Origin: Podospora comata
Taxonomy: Eukaryota; Ascomycota; Sordariomycetes; Sordariales; Podosporaceae
Reading direction: 5' to 3'
Length of the DNA: 64,000 nucleotides
Assembly: GCA_017354895.1 (NCBI GenBank)
Contig: CP071498.1
Span: 4,085,645-4,149,644, forward strand
Of this stretch, positions 12,005 through 21,558 are shown piece by piece. Position 1 is the first letter of the stretch; each line of letters begins with the position of its first letter. The position numbers and the translations under genes are program-made. Under the pieces are notes generated by a model. The model saw only the letters and a program-made list of their open reading frames with translations, was not told the DNA's origin and ran no database searches.

Positions 12005-12652
12005 TCAGAAGCAGTTGTTCTTGACAGTACTGATACCCAACAGCTCGGCACTCAAGTTGACCAAGATTTCGCCACCAGCCTTCAACTTCTCGGCCTTGGT
12101 GGTGGCTCCCAACATGAGCTTAACAGCCTGCTTCGCACCCCCAAGCGCCTTGATGTACTTCTTGATCCTGAGCAGCTTGGCAGCAGGCACAGCAGTGGTG
12201 GCAAGGAGCTGAACAATGGCGGCAACACATTTGGCAATCTTCCACAGCGAGGCCCTGGCGGCGAGCTCACCCCGCTCGAAGAGGCTCAAGTTCTCCTCAA
12301 CCGCATCAACATAATCGGTGTCCCGCTTGAGAGCCGTTTCGGGCTCACGGTCTCCGTTGGCAACGAGCCACTGGTGGAGCACTTCATCTCCCTTCTCGAG
12401 GATGTCGTCGGGAATGCGCTCAATCTCGGCAAAGAGGTGGTCGAGGGGGAAGTCGAAGTCGCGAGTGAAGTTGAAGTTGGTCGCCCAGGTGGCAGGTGCC
12501 TGTGCGCGAGCTTCCAGAACGGCAGGGACACCCGCGTCGTTCTCAAAGTCGTCGGTGTCAGGGAGAAGGCCATGATTGTCATAGGGGGCGGGAATGGCGG
12601 CGACAGTGGCCACAAAGAAAGCGGCAGCAGTGGTGAGGAGTTGGAACTTCAT
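12005..12652 (-). CDS. Small secreted precursor protein with cationic, helical C-terminal region (function unknown)
   Basis: 215 aa. The frame is open upstream, but the ATG at 12652 is chosen because it gives a clean signal peptide (MKFQLLTTAAAFFVATVAA, then IPAP). An acidic middle section follows. A dibasic KR at 109-110 (ETALKR/DTDYVD) and single Arg sites (ELAAR at 133) are possible processing points. The last ~82 residues are strikingly different: Lys- and Ala/Leu-rich, low in Pro, probably amphipathic helices (LLRIKKYIKAL, KQAVKLMLG, TTKAEKLKAGG). They contain only two Cys, C142 and C214, the latter in the terminal NNCF, so one long-range disulfide is possible. I recognise no family. The layout resembles a prepro-peptide (signal, acidic pro-region, cationic mature part); that is inference. 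No intron is needed. Confidence 0.75.
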   Translation of the reverse strand: MKFQLLTTAAAFFVATVAAIPAPYDNHGLLPDTDDFENDAGVPAVLEARAQAPATWATNFNFTRDFDFPLDHLFAEIERIPDDILEKGDEVLHQWLVANGDREPETALKRDTDYVDAVEENLSLFERGELAARASLWKIAKCVAAIVQLLATTAVPAAKLLRIKKYIKALGGAKQAVKLMLGATTKAEKLKAGGEILVNLSAELLGISTVKNNCF

Positions 12653-13724
12653 GTTGATGGTTGGAAGTCTGAGAGTAAGGTAGTTGACTTTTGCTAAAGG
12701 GTTTTCAAAGGATGAGCAAGCTAGATGGTGCTTTGAAAGCTGTTGATGATGAGGGTGATTATGGAGAATAGACACGGATGAAGTGGCCCCCTTTATACAG
12801 TTTTCTGGCTCTTTCATGAACCTATTTGGCCTTTGCTGCTGCTCTCATCCTCATCACCACCCAAAAAAATCCCACGTCTCACCTTCGCACCAGGATAATC
12901 TTGGAGTTGCTGACCCGACTCTGGGCAACTTCATTAAGCTTCGGTCTCTCAACTTGGCAATCATCAGGGGTCGACTAGGTTATGCAACAAGCAGTCTCTC
13001 TATCTCCAAGTGCATGCGGCGCAGAACAAGGCTCTGCCCCTGAAATCATGCAGCAGATAGATAATCGGCAACGTGAGCCTTGTCAGACAGGCTGTGGTCT
13101 ACATCTTTCTTGGTGAGGTGGGACAAAGGTTGAGCCGTGCCAAGGTAAGCGTTGTGAGTATAGAGATGGAGGGTTACATTAGGCGTGCGGCGTTGGGCGC
13201 AGTCGTTGGCCCGAATAAGTCCAGCTGAACTGCAGAAAAAGAGTGTTTGGATGAGCTTGTTTGTGCCACCCCCCGCACTTTGATCTGGCCAAGCACGGTG
13301 AGATATATCTAGATGATCTGCAACAAGTGTATTCCACACGGGTGGTCTGTGGGAGCTCAAGGAAGAAGAAATATGGTGAGCATGATGTATCGAGAGAGCA
13401 AACTATTTACCAAAATGAAAACAAATAGAAAAAGCAATATGCCCTCACAACCTGACCCACTGGGAGCAACCGGTCCTCCCACATGATCTTATCGCCGATA
13501 ATGACAAGTGATGCTGGTTGACGACCTCCAATGGGCAGGCACCGTGCATTGTTCACGATCCAATCAAGGCGGTCGACGTCAGCGTCGGACGGACATTGTG
13601 GGGACGGCGTTGAACCGGGCATTGTGGATGAATCAAGCACAGCATTATCTCCGGTTCTTTGAAGGAACTGCTCTGCCATTTCTTCTCTTCGACAGAATCA
13701 CATTGATATCGGTCACAGTCATAG
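12653..13724. other. Divergent intergenic region
   Basis: Upstream regions of the secreted-protein gene (minus) and the FAD monooxygenase (plus). Minus-strand open frames at 13046-13360 and 13407-13679 read somewhat protein-like, but I found no splice pair joining them in frame, so no gene is called. Confidence 0.4.
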
Positions 13725-15107
13725 ATGGGTCAGCTTTCTGCCTCTTGCCCCACCGATGGGCAACCACATCGGGCGGCGGTCGTCGGCGCTGGAATAGCAG
13801 GCTTGTGCGCCGCCATCGCCCTCCGTCGTGCAGGATGGCATGTCGCCGTGTACGAGAAGAGCAGCTTCAAAAACGAAATTGGTGCGGCCATCACGATAAC
13901 TCCCAACGCGACCTTGGTTCTGGAACGGTTTGGAGTCGACTTTTTGGAACTCGGCGGCGTTCGCAATGAGATGCTCCTGCGCTACGAGGCGAAGAACTTG
14001 TCCCTGCTTCAAAAGGAATACTATGGCCCTGACTCAGGCGCAGAATGGAGTCGCTTTTGGTCAGTTCACAGGGTGGACTTGCACAGCGGGCTCAGAGGGC
14101 TAGCGACCCAGACGCAAGACAACACACCAGGGCCACCAGCAGATATCCGATTGGGCCAAGAAATTACGGGAATCGATTGCGAGGCCGGCACAGTCAAACT
14201 CAAAGACGGAAGATTGGAGCAGTATGACTTGGTGATAATAGCAGATGGGGCTCATGTAAGTCTGGACTCTTTCACCACGCCCAGGAAGGGAAACTGATCA
14301 GCATAGAGCCGCTTAATTGAGGATTTTACCGGGAATCCGTCCACGGTTCACCGTACAGGCCGGTCTATTTACAGATGGCTGGTATCCATGGACGAGGTCA
14401 ACGCAGATCCTGTACTCCAAAACCTCTACACAGACCCGCAGGGAAGTCGGAAAAGCGGCTTCGTGGCTTGGGTTGATCAAGAAACCAGGATACTTTGGGT
14501 CAGCTACAAGTGTAGGGGCGGCAAGGTGCTGAACAATGCCGTGGTTCATGACACGCAAACCGGTGAAGGAGAAGAGGATCTTTGGCAGTCTCCCGTATCA
14601 CGAGAACAAATCCTCAAGGTGCTTTGCAACTTTCACCCGTCAGTTCAAAATATGGTCTCCATGACGGCCGAGGACGGCATCAAAGCCCACCACCTCTACA
14701 AACGGCTTCCACTCCAAAGCTTTGTTCGTGGAAAGACGTTGGTGATGGGAGATGCAGCACATGTCATGATGCCCATTCATGCGGCCGGAGCAAGCGTGGC
14801 TATCGAGACAGCGGCCACGTTGGAAACACTTTTCGACCTTTCCGGGAGCACATGGACAATGGACAGCCGGCTGGAGATGTTTGACAAGCTCCGAGTGCCC
14901 CGATGTAACCTCGCCATGCTTTCTTCCAACGCTGGCCCGGAATGGCTCCACGTTCCGGGTGTGGAGGACGAGATTCGAAAGTACTACTCTGGTCCTCTGC
15001 CGTCTGCTGGTGCCATGCCTTATAGCAGTGCGTTTAGGGACATCTTGTTCAAACACGACGAATACCGAGCCGCAAGAGAGTGCATGGACAAGACAGCCAA
15101 GAACTAG
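13725..15107 (+). CDS. FAD-dependent monooxygenase (salicylate-hydroxylase-like)
   Basis: Class A flavoprotein aromatic hydroxylase-type enzyme, 443 aa, expected to use NAD(P)H and O2. Exons 13725-14255 and 14307-15107; the 51-nt intron has a GTAAGT donor and joins ADGAH to SRLIEDF in frame. The FAD-binding GAGIAG is at residues 21-26 with an acidic end to strand 2 (VAVYEK). The conserved Arg region (WSVHRVDLHSGL) follows, then VIIADGAHSRL, the DG motif. The second FAD motif GDAAH is at 325-329, continuing VMMPIHAAGAS; most relatives have P-x2-G-Q-G there, so the usual Gln-Gly is replaced by Ala-Gly. There is no signal peptide or membrane segment. The substrate is unknown; a non-salicylate aromatic is as likely. 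Confidence 0.88.
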
Positions 15108-16162
15108 GTGGACGAGATGGGAAAGAGACGGAAGACCAGCAGAGACGGATAAACTGCTGCAGGCAAGGAGCTGTGCAGTAGAACAGATGCAAATGACACG
15201 AGTTTTGATTGCGCCAGCTCTCTCGGGGTATGTCACCCCATTTACGTGGTCTTGGATGCCAATACCCCCTCAAACTCTTATCAGATGAGGAAGTTGTGGG
15301 TAAATCAGACATTTCCCCCCCACGTTTTTGTCCTCAAGGTATCCAGGAAATGAGTGAGTGGCGGGTATGTACCTGTGGTCGGGTTGGACAACAAGCTCGC
15401 TCTCGGTGATTCGGTGAATGTGGTGGGAGGTGACAACAAGGTGATTTTCCTTCTCAGGCTATGAGGCAACCCTCATTCATCACACCTTGAGTACGACGTT
15501 CCAATGACACCCTAAGGGATTCTAGAAGAATTCCCTCCCCCCCACATTGTCAATCCCTATTCGGGCTGCATCCAAGCGAGACTCTCTTGTGCTATCACAA
15601 GCTGCACACCTCGACAGTGCCGAGAGACAATGCTGTACCGCTGGCTATATGAAGTGTAAATGTAGCGGAGCTTCTTCGGGTTACCGCCAAGGCGGATTCA
15701 ACTTTTTATACAGACTCTGGCCCACGAAATGACGGCACGACGCCCGCCGTTCCTGCATGACCCCAGCACAGCGTCCTCGGTAAAATCGGCAGCCTGTCAT
15801 TTAGCCTCTATCTGGAATCTCACTTGCTTATAACACTGCAAATGCTCCGGATAGTGCCTCACTGTGACGCCCAAGACGTGTAAATTAAGAAAAGAACAGC
15901 TTCTGAGCGGGTTCCTGATCTAACAGCCGGCAGCCGAGATGCCTTCTCCAAAAAACCAAGACCGTGAGGTCCCTAATCAGGGCTTGTGGGGTGAAGGGTC
16001 AAGACACGGGGCATGAGGGGGTCGTGGATGAGAGATGAAGCCGAGTGGAAATTGATTATTTACATGAGCTCCCCCATCCCTTGGTCGGGAGTTGCCAACT
16101 TGATCCTACTCCTCATCCCGCCCCTCTAGACCGACGACAGTGAGCGTGAAACGGCAGCAAAG
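15108..16162. other. Intergenic, no gene seen
   Basis: No coding exon or RNA gene recognised. The last part precedes the chitin-binding protein gene and presumably carries its promoter. Confidence 0.45.
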
Positions 16163-17209
16163 ATGAAGTCCATGTACATTGGACTGGCAGCAGCTGCCTT
16201 GTCGTGGACAGGCGTGCTGGCCAGCGAGAGCAACAACGCCATTCCCAACGAAGCCCTCCTCGCTCGTCGCCCTCGTGTGCTCCAGAGCCGCCACAGAAAC
16301 GGCACCACTGACTACGCCCAGCTTGGTCTTCGTCAGGAAGGTGGCAGATGCGGAGCGGGAGTTGGACGCTGCCCCGATGGGCAGTGCTGCTCCGACTATG
16401 GCTTCTGCGGTTTGACCGTTGACCACTGCCATCCTCTGTTTGACTGTCAAGCCCAGTATGGTGTCTGCGGATGGCCTCCCCCGGTGCCTGCCACCACATC
16501 GACTCCTCCTCCCCCCCCAACGACCACGTCAACCCCCCCACCCCCTCCCACCACCACTTCCACCACTTCCACCACTGCTCCCCCGCCTCCTCCTACCACT
16601 ACAAGCAGTGTGGCTGTAATCCCCCCGAGCAGCACCTCATCGACTCCCTCTGTTCCCCAGCCTACTGGTCCCCTGGTTGTGACCACCAATGGCCAGTGCG
16701 GAAACGGCACCATGTGCATTGGAAACCCCAACTACGGCCCTTGCTGCTCGCAATATTTCTGGTGCGGTTCCTCAATTGACTTCTGCGGTGCCGGCTGTCA
16801 GTCCAACTTTGGTGCTTGTCTCGGCATCCCTGGTCTTCCCGGAACTCCCATCAACGGCACGACCACAAGCACCTCGCCCGTTGTCCCGCCCACGACCACA
16901 TCCACCCCGGTTGTTGTGCCTCCCACCACAACCTCCTCCACCACCACCACCAGCACCACTAGCACCACCACCACGAGCTCGACTTCCACCAGGACCACCT
17001 CCACCACTTCTGTCGCGCCCACTCCTACCCTGGTCCTCCCACCCGGTCAGAGATCTTCTACCGACGGACGCTGTGGCAGCGGTCAGAACTGCTTGGGTTC
17101 CACCTTCGGAAGATGCTGCTCGCAGTTTGGCTGGTGCGGCGATGGCGATCAGTACTGCCCGTATATTGTCGGGTGCCAGCCCGAGTTTGGCTACTGCGAT
17201 CCCAACTAA
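16163..17209 (+). CDS. Secreted lectin-like protein with three CBM18 (hevein-type) chitin-binding domains
   Basis: 348 aa, single exon. Signal peptide MKSMYIGLAAAALSWTGVLA. Three Cys-rich hevein-type modules lie at about residues 60-103, 176-219 and 301-345. They have the typical core CCSxxGxCG and variants (CCSDYGFCG, CCSQYFWCG, CCSQFGWCG) and the aromatic residues that stack on N-acetylglucosamine. The modules are separated by Pro/Thr-rich linkers (about 70 and 80 residues), likely heavily O-glycosylated. No catalytic domain is present, so it is a pure chitin binder. Relatives act in the fungal wall or protect/mask chitin outside the cell; which applies here is inference. The linker DNA is low-complexity (CCA/CAC repeats) and likely length-variable. 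Confidence 0.92.
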   Translation: MKSMYIGLAAAALSWTGVLASESNNAIPNEALLARRPRVLQSRHRNGTTDYAQLGLRQEGGRCGAGVGRCPDGQCCSDYGFCGLTVDHCHPLFDCQAQYGVCGWPPPVPATTSTPPPPPTTTSTPPPPPTTTSTTSTTAPPPPPTTTSSVAVIPPSSTSSTPSVPQPTGPLVVTTNGQCGNGTMCIGNPNYGPCCSQYFWCGSSIDFCGAGCQSNFGACLGIPGLPGTPINGTTTSTSPVVPPTTTSTPVVVPPTTTSSTTTTSTTSTTTTSSTSTRTTSTTSVAPTPTLVLPPGQRSSTDGRCGSGQNCLGSTFGRCCSQFGWCGDGDQYCPYIVGCQPEFGYCDPN

Positions 17210-17487
17210 GCTGCAGTTCCTTGTTTACTGTAGAATTACGCGTTGTAGAGGGTAATTGGGTCTGTCGTTCGTGCGCAGAGAGAAGACTTGAAGGTTTAAT
17301 GGCAGAAAGATTACATCAAATATCAAGTTTATGTTCAGATTGAGTCCCTATTTGGTTCCAACATGTGTTATGATCCACCGATTGTCAAAAAGCGACCGCA
17401 CCTATATGAAGTGTGCCGATGATGTCAGTTGGGGTAAGCAATAATGGGCCGAGTGTGGATGGGTGGGGAAGCAAAAATAACGGAATT

Positions 17488-17561
17488 TGATTTCGTCCAG
17501 GCTCGAACTGGAGACCTTCAGTGTGTTAGACTGACGTGATAACCAACTACACCACGAAACC
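17488..17561 (-). tRNA. tRNA-Val (anticodon AAC)
   Basis: Full cloverleaf on the minus strand, 74 nt, no intron. The acceptor stem GGTTTCG pairs with CGAAATC (one G-U), with discriminator A. Anticodon stem TCAGT/ACTGA encloses loop CTAACAC, so the anticodon is AAC. T-arm is CCAG-TTCGAGC-CTGG in context. A T-rich run follows downstream as the Pol III terminator. Confidence 0.95.
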
Positions 17562-17987
17562 ATGTGATTTGTAATGGTCACTACATGAAATAGGCCTTGT
17601 GTAGATGGCAACATGACAATAACGAACATCACACATGGTCTACAAGCAATAACTGCCCAGCAATCAAACCGAACAGGATACAAATGGCATCTAAATGTAT
17701 ACTTCACAGATATCAGCCCATCCAGCAGTCATGGGGTGCATCGGCAGATGGTTGCAGCGGGTGCATCATGCTCGGCTGGATCTGGTACGCCATTGGCCAG
17801 CCAACACCTCAGCCCCTATTCATCTCCTGACACTTTCCAATACAATGCCGGCACCGCCCGTGTAAAACAAGCCTATAAGAACAACACGCCGCCAGAGCCA
17901 GCGCGCAAATATCTTGACAATTTTTTCTACCGTCCAATACAACTGCATCAACTTTCCCCATCAACATCACCTGCATTACCATTAACC
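17562..17987. other. Intergenic / possible leader
   Basis: The reading frame of the next gene stays open back to 17613, but the upstream part reads unlike a protein start. I treat this as promoter and 5' leader. Confidence 0.4.
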
Positions 17988-18797
17988 ATGAACCACAACA
18001 TCACCGACGTTGCCCCTTACCAACCGCTACTTCCACGTCTGCACTCCCCAACTTCATATCCGAAGAAGAAGAAATCGGGGATATTTCCTGATCTCACCAA
18101 GAATATCAACTTGGGCGAAGACATTGACCTCGTCGTTGGCCTCACAGCCACAGCGCTCACAGCCGACCAAGTCCTCAAGCTCAAAGACAGCAAAAAGCAC
18201 AAGGCCATGCATTTAGCAAAGGCCAGCCTGAGTGCCGCCGCCGCCGCTACCGCGTTTACCATGATGAAAAGAGAGCATAATGAAAGAGTCGGGCGGGAGA
18301 GGACACGTCGGCGTCCCGAGAGTGAGTCCAGGTCAACGCCTAGCACAACAAAAGGCGAGAAGCACGAGTGCCACAGTAGGAGCACCTCACGATCTAGCTC
18401 ACGTCCGAGGTCATTCGAGAGAGCGAGGAGAAGAAGCAGAAGCCGAGACCGGGAGCTGCCCTACCCTGACTTGGAAGCACAAGAGCCAGAAGATCACAAG
18501 GTGCGATGGGCTCTAGTTCCCTCGTCACCATTTCAGGAGGAACATCAAGAGCAGCGTGCAGAGAGCCCCGAAGACTACAGCTACGCGAGCTCGCGTCTGG
18601 CACCACCGCCAGACGAACGATACCACCACAGAGGCAGGGCTCGGACAACGTCACCACTCCGCAGGCAAGACGATGACCGGTGGCCCGATAACTATCGGCA
18701 CCATCACCGAAGAAGGAAGTCAGAAGGAGAGTCAAGATGGCAAACTTTCTTTGACCTGCTTGGTCAAGAGTTATTACAGAGGCGGCAGAAAGCTTGA
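17988..18797 (+). CDS. Arg/Ser-rich hypothetical protein
   Basis: 269 aa from the ATG at 17988 (context CATTAACCATGAAC). The N-terminal third has a short Lys cluster (PKKKKSG), then LGEDIDLVVGLTATALTADQVLKL and an Ala-rich stretch (KASLSAAAAATAF) that may form a helix. From about residue 95 it becomes strongly basic and disordered, with many SR/RS/RR/RE pairs (for example SRSTSRSSSRPRS). No catalytic domain is recognisable. The composition resembles RS-type or low-complexity fungal proteins, which fits nuclear or RNA-related work but does not show it. No intron is apparent. An upstream in-frame start cannot be excluded because the frame is open for 375 nt before this ATG. Confidence 0.6.
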   Translation: MNHNITDVAPYQPLLPRLHSPTSYPKKKKSGIFPDLTKNINLGEDIDLVVGLTATALTADQVLKLKDSKKHKAMHLAKASLSAAAAATAFTMMKREHNERVGRERTRRRPESESRSTPSTTKGEKHECHSRSTSRSSSRPRSFERARRRSRSRDRELPYPDLEAQEPEDHKVRWALVPSSPFQEEHQEQRAESPEDYSYASSRLAPPPDERYHHRGRARTTSPLRRQDDDRWPDNYRHHHRRRKSEGESRWQTFFDLLGQELLQRRQKA

Positions 18798-18918
18798 GAC
18801 GACTGTTGGAGATATAGACAGCACTTTTCCTTTAGATACAAACTGAGACAATCAAAAAATCGTATATGTAACCCAATATACTACTCCTAAACTCCGATCA
18901 TGCCGCAGAAAGCACCCA

Positions 18919-20108
18919 CTACAAATCCTCTTCGCTCAAAAGATCCCAACTCAACCCCTCGTCAGTAACCTCGATCAGCCCAGGTGCCGCAATCGTAGCC
19001 TCCACCACCTCGCCATATGTCGTAAATTTGTCTTTTGAAGTCAGAGAAGCAATTGTCAACCCGACAAGTATATTCTCCTCAAAAGGAAAGTCAGCCTCAA
19101 ACCTCAGCTGTGCGTTCTCGCCAAACCACTCGACATCTTCAACAGGCACACTGATGGGCAACAGCTGTCCGCTAAAGTAGGTAACAAACAGATCCGGACT
19201 AGTCTCATTGATGAACTGCTCTGCTTCGGAGGAGCCGGTCAAATTGGCAACAAAAGACAAGCGCTGATCACGGGGCTTAATGGTTTGGCCTCCTATCACA
19301 TGGGCGACCCCAAGAGGCGGGAAGATTGGGATTTCAATCTCGCTGATGTTGAAGGGGCAAGAGACGACGAATTGTTGAAGCGCGCTCCAGGCAAAGGCGC
19401 CGACGTTGGTGGTCAAGAAGGGTTTCTGCGATGGCTTTTGGTTAAGAAGCAGACGGTAGAAGCCAGACTGCTGCCCTTCTTGGCCGATGATGGAGGCGAC
19501 TTCACGAATAGGACCCAAGTCCCCATTGACGGCTAGCCCCTCCGCCGCATCCTGAAGTGTTCCGAGAACGACATCGGTGAAGGTGGCGGCGAGAGCGATG
19601 GACGAGTTGATGTCGGTGGCACCGGGGAAGACGTACTCGCAGGGCTCGGGGATCAGAGAGGCGTTGAAGTGCTTGAGAACGTTGGAGGCATCGATGGCGT
19701 GCAGTTGTTCTTGCTATTGCATAGATAAGGTAGTTATCATCTGCAGAGGTCTGTGGCAGGGAAATGAACACTTACAGCCAAGACGGTCGCCAAGATTTCG
19801 AGTATCTCCTCTTTCTTCTCTGTTGGAAGTGTGAATCCGGGCTCGTCCGTGGTGATGTTCTCAATGAGGGACGAAAAGAAGGCGACTTCAAAATTCTCAT
19901 TGAAGCTAATCAGTTGGCAAATGGGAATGCTGCTTTCGTTCAGGGAGGGCGGGGGCGGTGCATTTGATAGTTTGCCATCTGCTATGTTTTCGATGAATCC
20001 AAGCTGAGTTGCATTCGGGTTAGGAAACCCGTCGGCGGTATCGCGGCGAACAACTCTCCCTGTTGCCAGGGCCATGGCTACAAAAAGGAAGGCTAGTTGG
20101 GAAGGCAT
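18919..20108 (-). CDS. LsdA/Rds1-like secreted ferritin-fold protein
   Basis: 375 aa. Exons on the minus strand: 20108-19776 and 19713-18919, separated by a 62-nt GTAAGT...AG intron. Signal peptide MPSQLAFLFVAMALATG. The sequence matches the fungal late-sexual-development / Rds1 family: FPNPNATQLGFIENIADGKL, then ISFNENFEVAFFSSLIENI, LATVLAQEQLHAIDASNVLKHF (spliced), FTDVVLGTLQDAAE, IIGQEGQQSGFYRLLL and PCPF-type NISEIEIPIFPPL. The paired Glu/His (E in NENFEVAFF, EQLH, QEGQQ) fit a four-helix ferritin-like domain; a C-terminal beta-rich part follows. Members are induced during sexual development or stress; the biochemical role is not settled. It overlaps nothing and lies tail to tail with the Arg/Ser-rich gene (121 bp apart). 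Confidence 0.88.
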
Positions 20109-20904
20109 GATAGCTGGAATAGACGGAAACTGTTCAGGAGAGACTCTAGAAAATAACCCAGATTGCCAGTTTTTGGCGTGTTTTATTTATCCTGGCTTGG
20201 CCGGATGCCTGTCATTTATATTTCCTTTGGGTCGTGAAACTGGATTTTCTATTGTTAGATTTCGCTAAAATGCTCTCAATCTGATCAGGGCAAGACTGAA
20301 TAGTTAGCTTGAGAGTAGGGCACAGACATGTCTACCCAAACTTGTACTTTATACTTATGATGTCACATCTTCTCGGACAACGAAATTGCCGTTCAAACAC
20401 AGCCCGCAATCCAGAGTCTCGAGGCCGGATGCGGAACAAAGCTCTCATACCATCCGTTCCGACCCGGTCGGCCCGAACAAGCTACTGAATATTGGGGAAT
20501 CGGACAAAGGAGCTCTGCTACTTTTACCAGCGTTGGGAACGGGCAAGAATACCTACCTACGTGCCTAGCATGGGCCCAAAGCCTCGGTTCCCTACTTTCA
20601 ATGTGGTTCTCAATCACAGACCTTAGCAGAAAGTCACCTCTGGGAAGTTTCAAGTTAGAAAGTTGTGTGAATTTGTCGTTCAATGTGTTTGAGAGAATTT
20701 ATAGCAGGGAGATAAACCAGACCACAAGCACCCCTTCAGACAACGGACCGGTGCAAAGTTCCTCCTCTATGATGATGTACAGGTTAAGTCATACATGTGA
20801 AAAAACTACAACAAGCGAAACGAATGGAGGGGAGAATGAAAGTTTCCGTCAGGCCTGTATGACCGTAGGAGTTCGGTTGTACGGTGCGAACAGCCAAGGT
20901 GTAC
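20109..20904. other. Intergenic, no gene seen
   Basis: No gene recognised. Promoter side of the LsdA-like gene on the left; 3' flank of the next minus-strand gene on the right. Confidence 0.45.
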
Positions 20905-21558
20905 TCAGTACCACACTGGGGCAGCGGTCCAGTGCTGCAACATCCAGTTGATGGCATAAGTCCACTCTTGAGAAAAGTAGGCTGCCAGCTCCTGTATCTG
21001 TTGATCGTCTGGCACGACGTCGCCCCACATTTCAGGCCTGGCTGCTTCGATTTCAGCATAGGTGGCCACCAGATTCCTGCCATTCTTTGTTAGTCCTTGA
21101 TCACCAAATAATCTGACAAGGAACGTACTCCTCTGTGATCTTTTCTAGTACCATCCAGGCGAAGTTCCAGCTCCTGTTAGATTGCGGGTCGTTTCGGACC
21201 AGGCCCTGGGCGTACGTCAACATTTCCCCGGAAAAGGCGTAGTTGGGGGTGAGCCCCCGGAGCTCGGAAAGCATCTGATTTGATTCGACGTAGTAGATCC
21301 AAGCCGAGGTCATGGGTTCCTGGAAAGCTAGTTGATCCTCCTCTGTCTCGGCATTCGCTACCAAGCGTTCCACACGACAGAGCTCAGTCAAGGTGTTGAT
21401 GCGGTGGGTAAGGAGAGACTCGATGATCTGGCGCGCTGACTGCTGCAGGGCTGTTAGTTTATTTGAGCACGAACGGGAAGGTATGCTAATCATACTGAGC
21501 CGGATCCACTCGAGCTTCCAGACTTGTGTCCAGTTCGACGTGAGCGCGAAGATGACAT
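20905..21558 (-). CDS. Conserved-looking hypothetical protein, 182 aa
   Basis: Three exons on the minus strand: 21558-21496, 21442-21129, 21076-20905. Introns of 53 and 52 nt (donors GTATGA and GTACGT) restore one continuous frame ending in QHWTAAPVWY. The N-terminus is short, basic and Ser/Gly-rich (MSSSRSRRTGHKSGS). The remainder is predicted all-alpha and acidic with many Trp/Tyr: SARQIIESLLTHRINTLTEL, RSWNFAWMVLEKITEENLV, PEMWGDVVPDDQQIQELAAY. There is no signal peptide, membrane helix or known catalytic motif. The coherent splicing and helical pattern argue for a real gene. The first intron's acceptor is ambiguous (CAG at 21443 chosen because it keeps phase 0). Confidence 0.65.

Noticed and set aside
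13046-13679. Two protein-like minus-strand frames (104 and 90 codons) upstream of the FAD monooxygenase
   Set aside because: Tested joining through the CCCACAG acceptor near 13350; no donor gives the needed phase.
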